Source: a virus
Virus record (IMG/VR): IMGVR_UViG_3300020478_000086
Coordinates: 1 to 20,824 of that record
DNA: 20,824 bases
Strand: one strand, 5' to 3'
The position numbers and the translations under genes are program-made. The notes below the pieces were generated by a model. That model saw only the letters and a program-made list of their open reading frames with translations. It did not search any database and was not told the DNA's origin. Shown in pieces: positions 16,031 to 20,716 of the stretch. Within the stretch, counting starts at the first letter, position 1; each line of letters begins with the position of its first letter.

Positions 16031-16378
16031 TTAAACAACTTGTAACGATTGCTCATTACTAAGTATCATCCCATCCCAAAACATTAACGTTTCTTTGTTC
16101 TTACCTAAGAACCAAACAAAATTCTTTTGAAACACTCTAACACCATAATTAACTTCACTAAGTAAAGCATTCAAGCGTGATTTTGTAGTTACTGTTTCAT
16201 AACCGCAAGAGTCTAATTTGACTGCTTTAGTGTTATGATCGTAAACTGCAATTTCATGCCCGTGTAGTAAAACAGTAGAACAATTTGAATTTTCGTTGTA
16301 ACTAACTGCTGTATTGGATTTGCTCCAATTAGACTTGCTGATTACAGCGTTGTTCATTGCTCTTTCGATTTTACGCAT
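16031..16378 (-). CDS. 115-aa hypothetical protein (DUF8033-like)
   Basis: The protein opens MRKIERAMNNAVISKSNWSK, contains a beta-rich middle (TVLLHGHEIAVYDHNTKAV, residues 35-53) and the block TTKSRLNALLSEVNYGVRVF followed by QKNFVWFL. The order strand-pair, TTKSRLNALL helix, QKNFxWFL and a C-terminal FWDGMIL strand matches a group of short phage proteins I recall as DUF8033; this is from memory, and no molecular function is known to me. It is the last recognisable domain-type gene before the regulatory core, 46 nt ahead of the 64-aa gene, and two DnaA-box-like sequences lie in that gap. A promoter candidate lies about 25 nt upstream. Confidence 0.7.
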   Translation of the reverse strand: MRKIERAMNNAVISKSNWSKSNTAVSYNENSNCSTVLLHGHEIAVYDHNTKAVKLDSCGYETVTTKSRLNALLSEVNYGVRVFQKNFVWFLGKNKETLMFWDGMILSNEQSLQVV

Positions 16379-16405
16379 AAATTGTGCTTAATGTGTTTAC
16401 TCTTA

Positions 16406-16434
16406 TATAATAGTCCATAATGACGCATTTACAA
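16406..16434 (-). promoter_or_regulatory. candidate sigma-70-type promoter for the 115-aa gene
   Basis: The minus strand shows TTGTAA (16434-16429), 17 bp and ATTATA (16411-16406), overlapping other TA-rich -10 options. The start would be near 16399, about 20 nt before the ATG. Moderate match only. Confidence 0.4.
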
Positions 16435-16469
16435 CCCCTTAGTGGACACTATTTTGACTGGCACAGTAA

Positions 16470-16485
16470 TTTGAGCAATTTAGTG
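16470..16485. repeat. 16-bp exact repeat of the array edge
   Basis: TTTGAGCAATTTAGTG at 16470-16485 is identical to 15242-15257 at the left edge of the array, 1.2 kb away. Both contain the enriched GAGCAA word. Confidence 0.7.
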
Positions 16486-16521
16486 GGTTTATATGGGTTC
16501 GGTAACTTATAACGAATTTCC

Positions 16522-16550
16522 TTGCCTTTTTCGAGGATTTGTGTTATAAT
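16522..16550 (+). promoter_or_regulatory. strong plus-strand promoter opposing all genes
   Basis: TTGCCT (16522-16527), a 17-bp spacer and a perfect TATAAT (16545-16550) predict RNA from about 16557 reading right. No credible plus-strand gene follows. A run of seven T at 16623-16629, preceded only by a 4-bp ATAG/CTAT stem, might end a short RNA of about 70 nt; otherwise the RNA would enter the inverted 9-mer pair and run antisense to the genes beyond 16.7 kb. Confidence 0.6.
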
Positions 16551-16661
16551 GCACGCCAAGATAACTATAATTCGCTACATTTATTAACGATAAGTATGAA
16601 AGAGATAGAGCACACAACTATGTTTTTTTAACCATTTATTTAATATACTTAAATGGCATAC

Positions 16662-16693
16662 TTTTCCACATAAATTGCTCAAACTGTGGAAAA
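16662..16693. other. inverted pair of DnaA-box-like 9-mers
   Basis: TTTTCCACA (16662-16670) and TGTGGAAAA (16685-16693) form a perfect 9-bp inverted repeat around a 14-nt centre that holds TTGCTC. It could be a paired protein-binding site or an RNA hairpin downstream of the 65-aa gene. Confidence 0.6.
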
Positions 16694-16714
16694 TTACCTC
16701 TTAATTGTTGATAA

Positions 16715-16912
16715 CTAATAACCCTTATTGTCTCTCTGTAGATAACATATTTTGTCTAAGAGATTGAGCAACATAGTGTAAATATTGCCCGACTCATTAA
16801 CATTTACGTCATCATATTCACTGAGCATTGTTAATACTAACATTTTCAACATTGACAATTCTTGAGCATTAAACTCTGAGTTAATTAGACGTTCTAATTG
16901 TTCATGGGTCAT
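16715..16912 (-). CDS. 65-aa hypothetical early-type protein
   Basis: The protein begins MTHEQLERLINSEFNAQELS and continues as helices (LKMLVLTMLSEYDD, then IYTMLLNLLDKICYL). It is a short all-helical protein with amphipathic, Leu/Met-rich segments and no recognised domain. The start overlaps the 48-aa gene by 11 nt; the Shine-Dalgarno GGAGG lies in the 3' codons of that gene. It is the last gene of the cluster before the 336-bp region with the plus-strand promoter, the 16-bp repeat and the inverted 9-mers, and no ordinary terminator follows. Function unknown. Confidence 0.7.
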   Translation of the reverse strand: MTHEQLERLINSEFNAQELSMLKMLVLTMLSEYDDVNVNESGNIYTMLLNLLDKICYLQRDNKGY

Positions 16913-17048
16913 AACTAATTGCCTCCAATTCTATAACATAACCATCATAAGTATTATCTTCATAATTATCATCACTATCCGTTAATCTCTTTATGAATGC
17001 TTCACTTGACTCTTGGCACATTTTGTTAATTAGTTGCTCTTTGTCCAT
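16902..17048 (-). CDS. 48-aa hypothetical protein
   Basis: The reading is MDKEQLINKMCQESSEAFIK, an acidic stretch (SDDNYEDNTYDG) and a C-terminal strand VIELEAISYDP. Its ATG overlaps the TGA of the 71-aa gene by 1 nt and is preceded by AAGGAGG, 8 nt away, so translation is clearly coupled. Its own 3' end contains GGAGGCAATT, which places a Shine-Dalgarno before the next gene, and it overlaps that gene by 11 nt. No domain recognised; the high acid content is typical of this region. Confidence 0.65.
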   Translation of the reverse strand: MDKEQLINKMCQESSEAFIKRLTDSDDNYEDNTYDGYVIELEAISYDP

Positions 17049-17263
17049 CAAATTGCCCTCCTTTTGTTATTACTATTACAGGCAATTTGTCCCAAGTTTT
17101 CAACATAAACCTCCTTAACTCTCTCATTTACGTTATCATCCAGTTCAAGCAATTCCCTCCAATTCCATTCACTAGGGGGCACGCAGTTTGCTTCATTTAC
17201 TGTGAAATCTAATGTTACTCTATAACGTGTAACTTTGTTTGTTGATTGTGTTAGCGAGGACAT
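17048..17263 (-). CDS. 71-aa hypothetical early-type protein
   Basis: The core RYRVTLDFTVNEA, then PPSEWNWRELLELD and VKEVYVENLG resembles a small cyanophage protein pattern that I recall (a YRVTLD strand, then WxxLxxLD and a YVENL end); no function is known to me. Residues 12-25 form beta strand and residues 30-57 a helix with acidic turns. The C-terminus is basic (NNKRRAI), because its codons also supply the AAGGAGG for the next gene. A well-matched promoter lies about 30 nt upstream, so it is probably the first gene of a short operon with the 48-aa and 65-aa genes. No Shine-Dalgarno is seen. Confidence 0.7.
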   Translation of the reverse strand: MSSLTQSTNKVTRYRVTLDFTVNEANCVPPSEWNWRELLELDDNVNERVKEVYVENLGQIACNSNNKRRAI

Positions 17264-17547
17264 AGGAATAAGGAGCGAAGGTGTTAATTAATTCTAACAG
17301 ATATTTGTTATTTGTCAACACTTTGTTCAACTTATTACGACTACTTCGTTGTTATTTAGTGGGGAAACTTTGTCAGGTTTATGTAAATTAACGTTATTAT
17401 TATATTTGATTGTTTATATTTTCGGCGGCGTTCGCCTCAAAGGGACTAACAATAATGAGAGACAAATAAAGTTGAGTAAATGATAATTAGTCTCAAGGAT
17501 TAGTAAACCCTCATTAATAACGTCAGGGTGGAATTAACACGACTAAG
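17264..17547. other. intergenic region with promoter and GC-rich hairpin
   Basis: This 284-bp gap holds no credible ORF on either strand. It contains the promoter at 17291-17318, an isolated GC-rich hairpin in otherwise AT-rich DNA (GGCG/CGCC around 17422-17436), a 5-bp ACCCT/AGGGT stem near 17506-17530, and two similar half-sites, CTCAAAGGGACTAA and CTCAAGGATTAG, about 50 bp apart. It may be an untranslated leader or regulatory region. Confidence 0.5.
17291..17318 (-). promoter_or_regulatory. sigma-70-type promoter (TTGACA-16-TAGAAT)
   Basis: The minus strand has a perfect TTGACA (17318-17313), 16 bp and TAGAAT (17296-17291). The start would be near 17284, about 20 nt before ATG 17263. The downstream ATTAATTAACAC is also found before the 70-aa gene at 18856. 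Confidence 0.8.
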
Positions 17548-17760
17548 TTAAGCATACATTTCAAAATCTTCCATAGCACAATGTAATGCTGAAATGCAAT
17601 CTGCTATATCAACTTTATAATCAGTTTGTTCAATTACCCATCTAAACTTACTATAAAGGGCATGAAATTCTTCGGGATTAGTAACAGTTCGATCTGGAAA
17701 TTCTTCAGTAATAAATCTCATTTTAGTTCTGAGAGTTTCAACTTGGGGCATAACTTTCAT
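17548..17760 (-). CDS. 70-aa hypothetical early-type protein
   Basis: It starts MKVMPQVETLRTKMRFITEE, with a charged first helix, then FHALYSKFRWVIEQTDYKVD and ends CALHCAMEDFEMYA-like with two cysteines close together (DCISALHCAM). The predicted structure is all helical. The cysteines at about residues 55 and 61 might pair or bind metal but show no known motif. The ATG overlaps the stop of the 46-aa gene by 1 nt (TAATG). It is the last gene before the 284-bp intergenic region, where no strong terminator is apparent. Function unknown. Confidence 0.65.
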   Translation of the reverse strand: MKVMPQVETLRTKMRFITEEFPDRTVTNPEEFHALYSKFRWVIEQTDYKVDIADCISALHCAMEDFEMYA

Positions 17761-17900
17761 TAGAAATTACCTCTACTAGGGTGAATAAGTGTGCTGGCAC
17801 TATCTAATACATTAGATGTAAGAATACGGGCATTAGTTCTAACATTAAGAGTGTTAGTAAGTAACATTGAAATACCCACGATTAAACCTAAAGTTTTCAT
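17760..17900 (-). CDS. 46-aa protein with signal-peptide-like N-terminus
   Basis: The N-terminus MKTLGLIVGISMLLTN has one Lys followed by a hydrophobic stretch of about 12 residues, the layout of a short signal peptide or membrane anchor, and is unlike its acidic soluble neighbours. The rest (TLNVRTNARILTSNVLDSAS to PSRGNF) is polar and weakly basic. No lipobox cysteine is present. The ATG directly follows the stop of the 81-aa gene, whose last codons carry CAGGAGGCA as Shine-Dalgarno, and its stop overlaps the next ATG by 1 nt. A membrane or envelope role is possible but unproven; it is a small ORF supported mainly by its junctions. Confidence 0.6.
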   Translation of the reverse strand: MKTLGLIVGISMLLTNTLNVRTNARILTSNVLDSASTLIHPSRGNF

Positions 17901-18146
17901 TTACTGTGCCTCCTGAGTGATGAATTGTGCTGGTCTCTTTGTATTCATAGTAACTCTATAATTATGATTCCATAGTCTATTTGTTATTTCATTATCAAGA
18001 TATTTGCTGTCCATAACTTCTTTAACTAGGGTTTGACCATTATAAGTTATGACCTTTAATATTTGATTGTCAATAGGATAACCATAGGCATTCTTAGTTG
18101 GATAGTAGTCAATAACCTTAGTGTTATCTTGAGATGTTAGTTGCAT
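17901..18146 (-). CDS. 81-aa hypothetical protein
   Basis: The reading is MQLTSQDNTKVIDYYPTKNA, YGYPIDNQILKVITYNGQTL and a C-terminal half with DSKYLDNEITNRLWNHNYRV. It is Tyr/Asn-rich with alternating beta strands and is less acidic than its neighbours. No domain recognised. It is 34 nt after the 54-aa gene. Its 3' codons (CAGGAGGCACAG, encoding QEAQ) provide the ribosome binding site for the 46-aa gene, which starts immediately after its TAA. Confidence 0.65.
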   Translation of the reverse strand: MQLTSQDNTKVIDYYPTKNAYGYPIDNQILKVITYNGQTLVKEVMDSKYLDNEITNRLWNHNYRVTMNTKRPAQFITQEAQ

Positions 18147-18180
18147 AATAAAAAGAGAATAAAGGACGATTAAATGTTAA

Positions 18181-18345
18181 TTACTGAATTTTATCTTCAA
18201 ATCTTTCTTGTGCTACAGTAGCAACATATTCTTCGAGAATTGCTACATCCTGATCTTCTAATAGTTTGAAATTCGGTGTTACTAACTCTTCCCAAATTTC
18301 ATCATATAGAGTTTCAAGAATTGCTTCATTGTTTAAGCATGACAT
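18181..18345 (-). CDS. 54-aa acidic hypothetical protein
   Basis: The protein reads MSCLNNEAILETLYDEIWEE, LVTPNFKLLEDQDVAILEEY and ends RFEDKIQ. It is an acidic two-helix protein; NHEAILE.LYDE-type starts are familiar to me from small cyanophage ORFs, without a known function. The start is well supported by AAGGAG 12 nt upstream. A perfect TATAAT lies about 32 nt upstream and the preceding gene ends in a hairpin, so it may begin a new transcript. The 34 nt after its stop carry no terminator, so it is probably co-transcribed with the genes that follow. Confidence 0.75.
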   Translation of the reverse strand: MSCLNNEAILETLYDEIWEELVTPNFKLLEDQDVAILEEYVATVAQERFEDKIQ

Positions 18346-18376
18346 AGTGAAAAAACTCCTTATGAATGTTTATATT

Positions 18377-18405
18377 ATTATAATACCCGATTTTATATGA
18401 AAATG
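18377..18405 (-). promoter_or_regulatory. possible promoter with perfect TATAAT but weak -35
   Basis: TATAAT lies on the minus strand at 18382-18377, in an AT-rich gap between the hairpin and the AAGGAG of the 54-aa gene. At 17 bp spacing the -35 position reads CATTTT, a poor match, so use of this site would need an activator or another sigma factor. Confidence 0.4.
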
Positions 18406-18413
18406 GGAAAATA

Positions 18414-18439
18414 GTGTGCCAGTAATTATTCTGGCACAC
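18414..18439 (-). terminator. perfect 9-bp hairpin with stop codon in loop, weak terminator
   Basis: On the minus strand GTGTGCCAG (18439-18431) pairs fully with CTGGCACAC (18422-18414) around an 8-nt loop that contains the TAA stop of the 97-aa gene. Only TATTTT follows, so it may be a weak terminator or an mRNA-protecting element. Confidence 0.6.
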
Positions 18440-18719
18440 ACTCTTTAATTTCTTCTATTAAATCATCTAGACTATCATCAAAATAACTATATGCCTCATC
18501 AATAAATTCACTATCTGTTAATTTATCAACATAATCTGTCATATCATCAAATACATATTGCTCCATAGTTTTAATATCCATATTATCAACAATTCTTTCA
18601 ACATAGGCGCTTTTAAGTGCATCTATCTGTTTAGGATTTAATTTGTTAGGTGTTACAATCACCTTGGCATCTAACTCACTATTTGTAGCATTAGGATTTG
18701 CAGATTGATGATAATTCAT
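18426..18719 (-). CDS. 97-aa acidic helical hypothetical protein
   Basis: After a polar N-terminus (MNYHQSANPNATNSELDAKV) the protein has a helix LNPKQIDALKSAYVERIVDN and a strongly acidic helical C-terminal half (MTDYVDKLTDSEFIDEAYSY, then DDLIEEIKECVPE). The pattern resembles a family of small acidic phage proteins that I have seen without a function. It might mimic nucleic acid or bind a basic host protein; that is speculation. The start overlaps the 46-aa gene by 4 nt (ATGA), with AGGAATTACTTACAATG upstream as a distant ribosome site. The stop lies in the loop of a perfect hairpin. Confidence 0.75.
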   Translation of the reverse strand: MNYHQSANPNATNSELDAKVIVTPNKLNPKQIDALKSAYVERIVDNMDIKTMEQYVFDDMTDYVDKLTDSEFIDEAYSYFDDSLDDLIEEIKECVPE

Positions 18720-18856
18720 TGTAAGTAATTCCTCAAATTACGATAAGGTTTATAAGTATAAGTTTCATTATCTTTAACATCACTGCCTATATTAATACGA
18801 TCAGATTTGAGTAATTCTTTATACTCTTTGATAGTAAGTTTTTTATTTAATGGCAT
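18716..18856 (-). CDS. 46-aa basic hypothetical protein
   Basis: The reading is MPLNKKLTIKEYKELLKSDR, INIGSDVKDNETYTYKPYRN and ends LRNYLQ. It is Lys/Tyr rich and basic, in contrast with the acidic proteins on either side. Its ATG overlaps the stop of the 70-aa gene by 1 nt (TAATG) and follows GGAGGAGGA, the best Shine-Dalgarno in the region, made by the Glu codons that end the previous gene. The stop overlaps the next ATG by 4 nt. No domain recognised; a pairing with the strongly acidic neighbour proteins is possible. Confidence 0.7.
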   Translation of the reverse strand: MPLNKKLTIKEYKELLKSDRINIGSDVKDNETYTYKPYRNLRNYLQ

Positions 18857-19068
18857 TAATCCTCCTCCTCTAATAGATAATCAATGTCATCATCCTCAGT
18901 TGTTAAATATTCATCAACTGGAAATTCAGTTAATTTATATTGTGCCAATGATTGAATCATTGTCCAAACTTTCTCGCCTGAAAGCAATTCTGTATCACAA
19001 ATATGCTCAACAGTATCCTCTACATATTCGAGAACAGTACACGCTTCATGCTCTAATTGTTGATCCAT
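18856..19068 (-). CDS. 70-aa strongly acidic hypothetical protein
   Basis: It begins MDQQLEHEACTVLEYVEDTV and ends DDDIDYLLEEED, with about one third Asp/Glu. Two cysteines (C10 and C24) lie in the first helix pair; the middle helix is GEKVWTMIQSLAQYKL. The extreme C-terminal acidity is partly imposed by the GAGGAGGAGGAT codons that serve as ribosome binding site for the next gene. A DNA-mimic or histone-like-protein-binding role would fit the charge but is speculation. It follows a strong terminator, so it may begin a transcript; ATTAATTAACAC precedes it as it does the gene at 17263. Confidence 0.7.
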   Translation of the reverse strand: MDQQLEHEACTVLEYVEDTVEHICDTELLSGEKVWTMIQSLAQYKLTEFPVDEYLTTEDDDIDYLLEEED

Positions 19069-19099
19069 TTGTGTTAATTAATAAAGAACAGTTTTTAAG

Positions 19100-19133
19100 A
19101 AAAAAGAACTAAGGATTAAACCTTAGTTCTTTT
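19100..19133 (-). terminator. strong Rho-independent terminator with stop codon in loop
   Basis: On the minus strand 19133-19121 pairs fully with 19114-19102 (13 bp, core AAGAACTAAGG/CCTTAGTTCTT), with a 6-nt loop containing the TAA of the 61-aa gene and a T run at 19105-19100. The reverse strand ends in TTTT, so it might also stop plus-strand RNA. Confidence 0.88.
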
Positions 19134-19301
19134 ATACATTTCGTAGATTTTGTTACCTACGGATGACATTAATTCTGCCTCAGTATCACCATAATCTTGA
19201 TAATCAGCAAGGGCAGAATCAATAGCATCCCACTCGGCGTCAGTAAAAAATGACTTAATTGTCTGTAACTGATCGTAAGAAAAATCTCTTACCATTGTCA
19301 T
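19116..19301 (-). CDS. 61-aa hypothetical early-type protein
   Basis: The protein reads MTMVRDFSYDQLQTIKSFFT, DAEWDAIDSALADYQDYGDT and ends IYEMYKRTKV. It is an amphipathic, acidic helical protein; the pattern D-x-x-x-x-Q-L-x-x-I followed by an E/D-rich second helix and I-x-x-x-Y is shared loosely with the proteins at 19322 and 20274, so they may be one family. GGAG 7 nt before the ATG supports this start; a second Met at residue 3 is possible. It is the last gene of the operon, with its stop inside the terminator hairpin. Confidence 0.75.
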   Translation of the reverse strand: MTMVRDFSYDQLQTIKSFFTDAEWDAIDSALADYQDYGDTEAELMSSVGNKIYEMYKRTKV

Positions 19302-19321
19302 AAGATTGCTCCATTGATTGA

Positions 19322-19558
19322 TTACATTCTAATTATAGTCTGTTTTCCCCTATTTTTGGGGGTTTGTGTGACACTATTTTTATTGTCATAGTATTCATCT
19401 ATAGCGCCCTCTAATATGGTAAAGATAGATTCTATCTCAGGCACTACTAAACACTCATTTTCATAATCACTATAAGAGGCAACTTTTTCCTCTAATTGAC
19501 ACAATATAACTGAAATTTCGCCTTCAGTTAGTGTTACATTGAAAGAAGGATTTTCCAT
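19322..19558 (-). CDS. 78-aa hypothetical early-type protein
   Basis: The domain region MENPSFNVTLTEGEISVILC continues with QLEEKVASYSDYENECLVVP and EIESIFTILEGAIDEYYDN, two long helices separated by a short loop. The remaining tail (NSVTQTPKNRGKQTIIRM) is basic and probably disordered. The VTLTxxExxxILxxL start resembles small cyanophage early proteins that I recall without function, and loosely the proteins at 19116 and 20274. Its ATG is 2 nt after the previous stop and no Shine-Dalgarno is obvious, so it likely depends on re-initiation. The next gene starts 20 nt downstream. Confidence 0.7.
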   Translation of the reverse strand: MENPSFNVTLTEGEISVILCQLEEKVASYSDYENECLVVPEIESIFTILEGAIDEYYDNKNSVTQTPKNRGKQTIIRM

Positions 19559-19560
19559 AA

Positions 19561-19779
19561 TTAAAGATAACTTGTTAGTGGATGTAGTAAGTTTGAAGTA
19601 TAATCTATTTTCTTAATACACCATCCTAAAGTATCACTTATTTTATCAACTAATTCATCCTCGCTATCAACTTCCCATATACCGATTGCCCTTTCAATAA
19701 TGTTATCTTCTTCATATTTTGATAGTGGCATATATCCATCATCAAAATCAAATTCAACTTGAGTTACTAATAGTTTCAT
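19561..19779 (-). CDS. 72-aa small conserved-type cyanophage protein
   Basis: It begins MKLLVTQVEFDFDDGYMPLS and contains ERAIGIWEVDSEDELVDKIS and TLGWCIKKIDY. The order MKLLVTxVEFDF, then a helix, ExxDELVDxI, and a GxCIKxIDY strand resembles a short protein I recall from many T4-like cyanophages; its function is unknown to me. The beta-alpha-alpha-beta layout suggests a compact fold. The C-terminal 12 residues (TSNLLHPLTSYL) look like an extra tail. The previous gene ends GTGGAGGCAATTTAA, placing GGAGG 10 nt before this ATG. Confidence 0.8.
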   Translation of the reverse strand: MKLLVTQVEFDFDDGYMPLSKYEEDNIIERAIGIWEVDSEDELVDKISDTLGWCIKKIDYTSNLLHPLTSYL

Positions 19780-19781
19780 AG

Positions 19782-19934
19782 TTAAATTGCCTCCACAATA
19801 ATGTTAGTTTGAAGTTCAAATACTTCGGGTTGAATGTTATTTTGCCTTGAAAGTGCTTCAAGGAAAATGTTAGTAACTGTCTCTAATTCATCAGAAGTTA
19901 ATGAATCATAAATGTCATAAGTTTTAAAACTCAT
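19782..19934 (-). CDS. 50-aa hypothetical protein
   Basis: The protein reads MSFKTYDIYDSLTSDELETV, TNIFLEALSRQNNIQPEVFE and LQTNIIVEAI. It is acidic and helical: an N-terminal D-S-L-T-S-D-E-L cap, one long helix and a second shorter segment. Its 3' codons (GTGGAGGCAATT, VEAI) are the ribosome binding site of the next gene, 2 nt on. It starts 2 nt after the stop of the 52-aa gene. GAAGAGGG lies 8 to 15 nt before its ATG. Function unknown; the gene is supported by its position, spacing and codon-level fit in a continuous chain. Confidence 0.7.
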   Translation of the reverse strand: MSFKTYDIYDSLTSDELETVTNIFLEALSRQNNIQPEVFELQTNIIVEAI

Positions 19935-19936
19935 TG

Positions 19937-20095
19937 TTAAAAACCCTCTTCAGATAGTTGTTCAATAGCATTATCTAATAGATCGTTAATTGTAAAACTA
20001 GATCCATCATTATCTTTTGGAAGTGTACCAAATCCATGCAATTCTGCCATGTTTTTTATATCATAGAGATCACATATTAATTCTGAAATATTCAT
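19937..20095 (-). CDS. 52-aa hypothetical protein
   Basis: It reads MNISELICDLYDIKNMAELH, GFGTLPKDNDGSSFTINDLL and ends NAIEQLSEEGF. A first helix, a Gly-rich turn with GFGTLPKDND, and a second acidic helix are visible. Its ATG overlaps the stop of the 60-aa gene by 1 nt (TAATG), with GGAGG 7 nt upstream in the codons for MEAV. It ends with GAAGAGGGTTTTTAA, which supplies a purine-rich site for the following gene 2 nt away. No domain recognised. Confidence 0.7.
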   Translation of the reverse strand: MNISELICDLYDIKNMAELHGFGTLPKDNDGSSFTINDLLDNAIEQLSEEGF

Positions 20096-20277
20096 TATAC
20101 TGCCTCCATTTCTGAAATTGAATCGAACTCATAATTATAAAAGAAGTCATCCATAAAATATTGACTATCTTTATAATGTCCTCTATTATAAAGTGCGATT
20201 GCCTGATCTTCAGTTTCTGCTTCAATATGAATATCAGCATAACCTGTAAATCTTTCTTGAATAATAAATGTTTTCAT
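20095..20277 (-). CDS. 60-aa small conserved-type cyanophage protein
   Basis: The layout is MKTFIIQERFTGYADIHIEA, ETEDQAIALYNRGHYKDSQY and FMDDFFYNYEFDSISEMEAV. A beta strand pair (KTFIIQERFTGYADIHIEA) followed by a TEDQAIALY helix is a common ferredoxin-like half in phage small proteins with the pattern FTGYAxIxxEAxxxxxA. I recall similar sequences in cyanophages without a known function. It is translationally coupled on both sides: a 4-nt overlap with the upstream gene (ATGA) and a 1-nt overlap downstream. The C-terminal MEAV codons form the next gene's Shine-Dalgarno. Confidence 0.75.
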   Translation of the reverse strand: MKTFIIQERFTGYADIHIEAETEDQAIALYNRGHYKDSQYFMDDFFYNYEFDSISEMEAV

Positions 20278-20456
20278 AGATAAGTCTCCTTAGCATTACA
20301 AATAGCATCAAATAGATTGTCAAATGTTTGTACATCAAAATCATCACTCTCATTAAGAGTATCAATTATTTTCTCTTGAGAGCACATAATGTTGTATAGA
20401 TGTTGATATTGACCTTTAGTAAGGTCAATATTTAATCCTTTAAGTTTGTTTGCCAT
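20274..20456 (-). CDS. 60-aa hypothetical early-type protein
   Basis: The protein reads MANKLKGLNIDLTKGQYQHL, YNIMCSQEKIIDTLNESDDF and DVQTFDNLFDAICNAKETYL. It has a two-helix layout with an acidic loop and two cysteines (about residues 25 and 53), and loosely shares the LTxxQ...L and ..F..L..AI pattern of the proteins at 19116 and 19322. The longer start at 20465 adds three residues; I chose 20456 because AGGATGG lies about 8 nt ahead of it and the gap to the previous stop is then 2 nt, whereas no ribosome site precedes 20465. It overlaps the next gene by 4 nt. Confidence 0.7.
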   Translation of the reverse strand: MANKLKGLNIDLTKGQYQHLYNIMCSQEKIIDTLNESDDFDVQTFDNLFDAICNAKETYL

Positions 20457-20458
20457 TG

Positions 20459-20716
20459 TTACCATCCTGAAGTGAATTGTGGATTTTCAAGTATAATATC
20501 TCTGACTCTTTCTCTGTCTAAACTATCACCATCGCCCCAAGTATAGTAAGAGTTGTTATCATTTTCTGCTTGAATAATTCTATCTCTATATGTAAAGATA
20601 GCAAGGAAAATGTCACCCTTAGTTAATCCTTTAATGGGATATAATGTGTCATCATGTTCACCATAGAATGACCATACATATTCCATAAAGTCAAAAAGTT
20701 GTTTGTATGCTGTCAT
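20459..20716 (-). CDS. 85-aa small conserved-type cyanophage protein
   Basis: It starts MTAYKQLFDFMEYVWSFYGE and contains YPIKGLTKGDIFLAIFTYRD and SLDRERVRDIILENPQFT. The pattern FYGE, then YPIKGxTxxDIxxAxxxY and a final DREGVRDIILE-type helix strongly resembles a family I recall in cyanophages and cyanobacteria, of unknown function; here the usual REGVRD is RERVRD. It has aromatic-rich helices and an acidic loop (ENDNNSYYTWGDGD). Its ATG overlaps the stop of the gene entering from the right by 1 nt, and its Shine-Dalgarno candidate GGGG lies in the loop of the hairpin at 20718-20750, which may modulate its translation. Confidence 0.8.
   Translation of the reverse strand: MTAYKQLFDFMEYVWSFYGEHDDTLYPIKGLTKGDIFLAIFTYRDRIIQAENDNNSYYTWGDGDSLDRERVRDIILENPQFTSGW

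Noticed and set aside
15822-16034. 70-aa plus-strand ORF with a hydrophobic segment
   Set aside because: It overlaps a minus-strand ORF of equal length, has no visible ribosome site or plus-strand promoter, and every other gene is on the minus strand. Its hydrophobic middle looks like the antisense of a polar protein.
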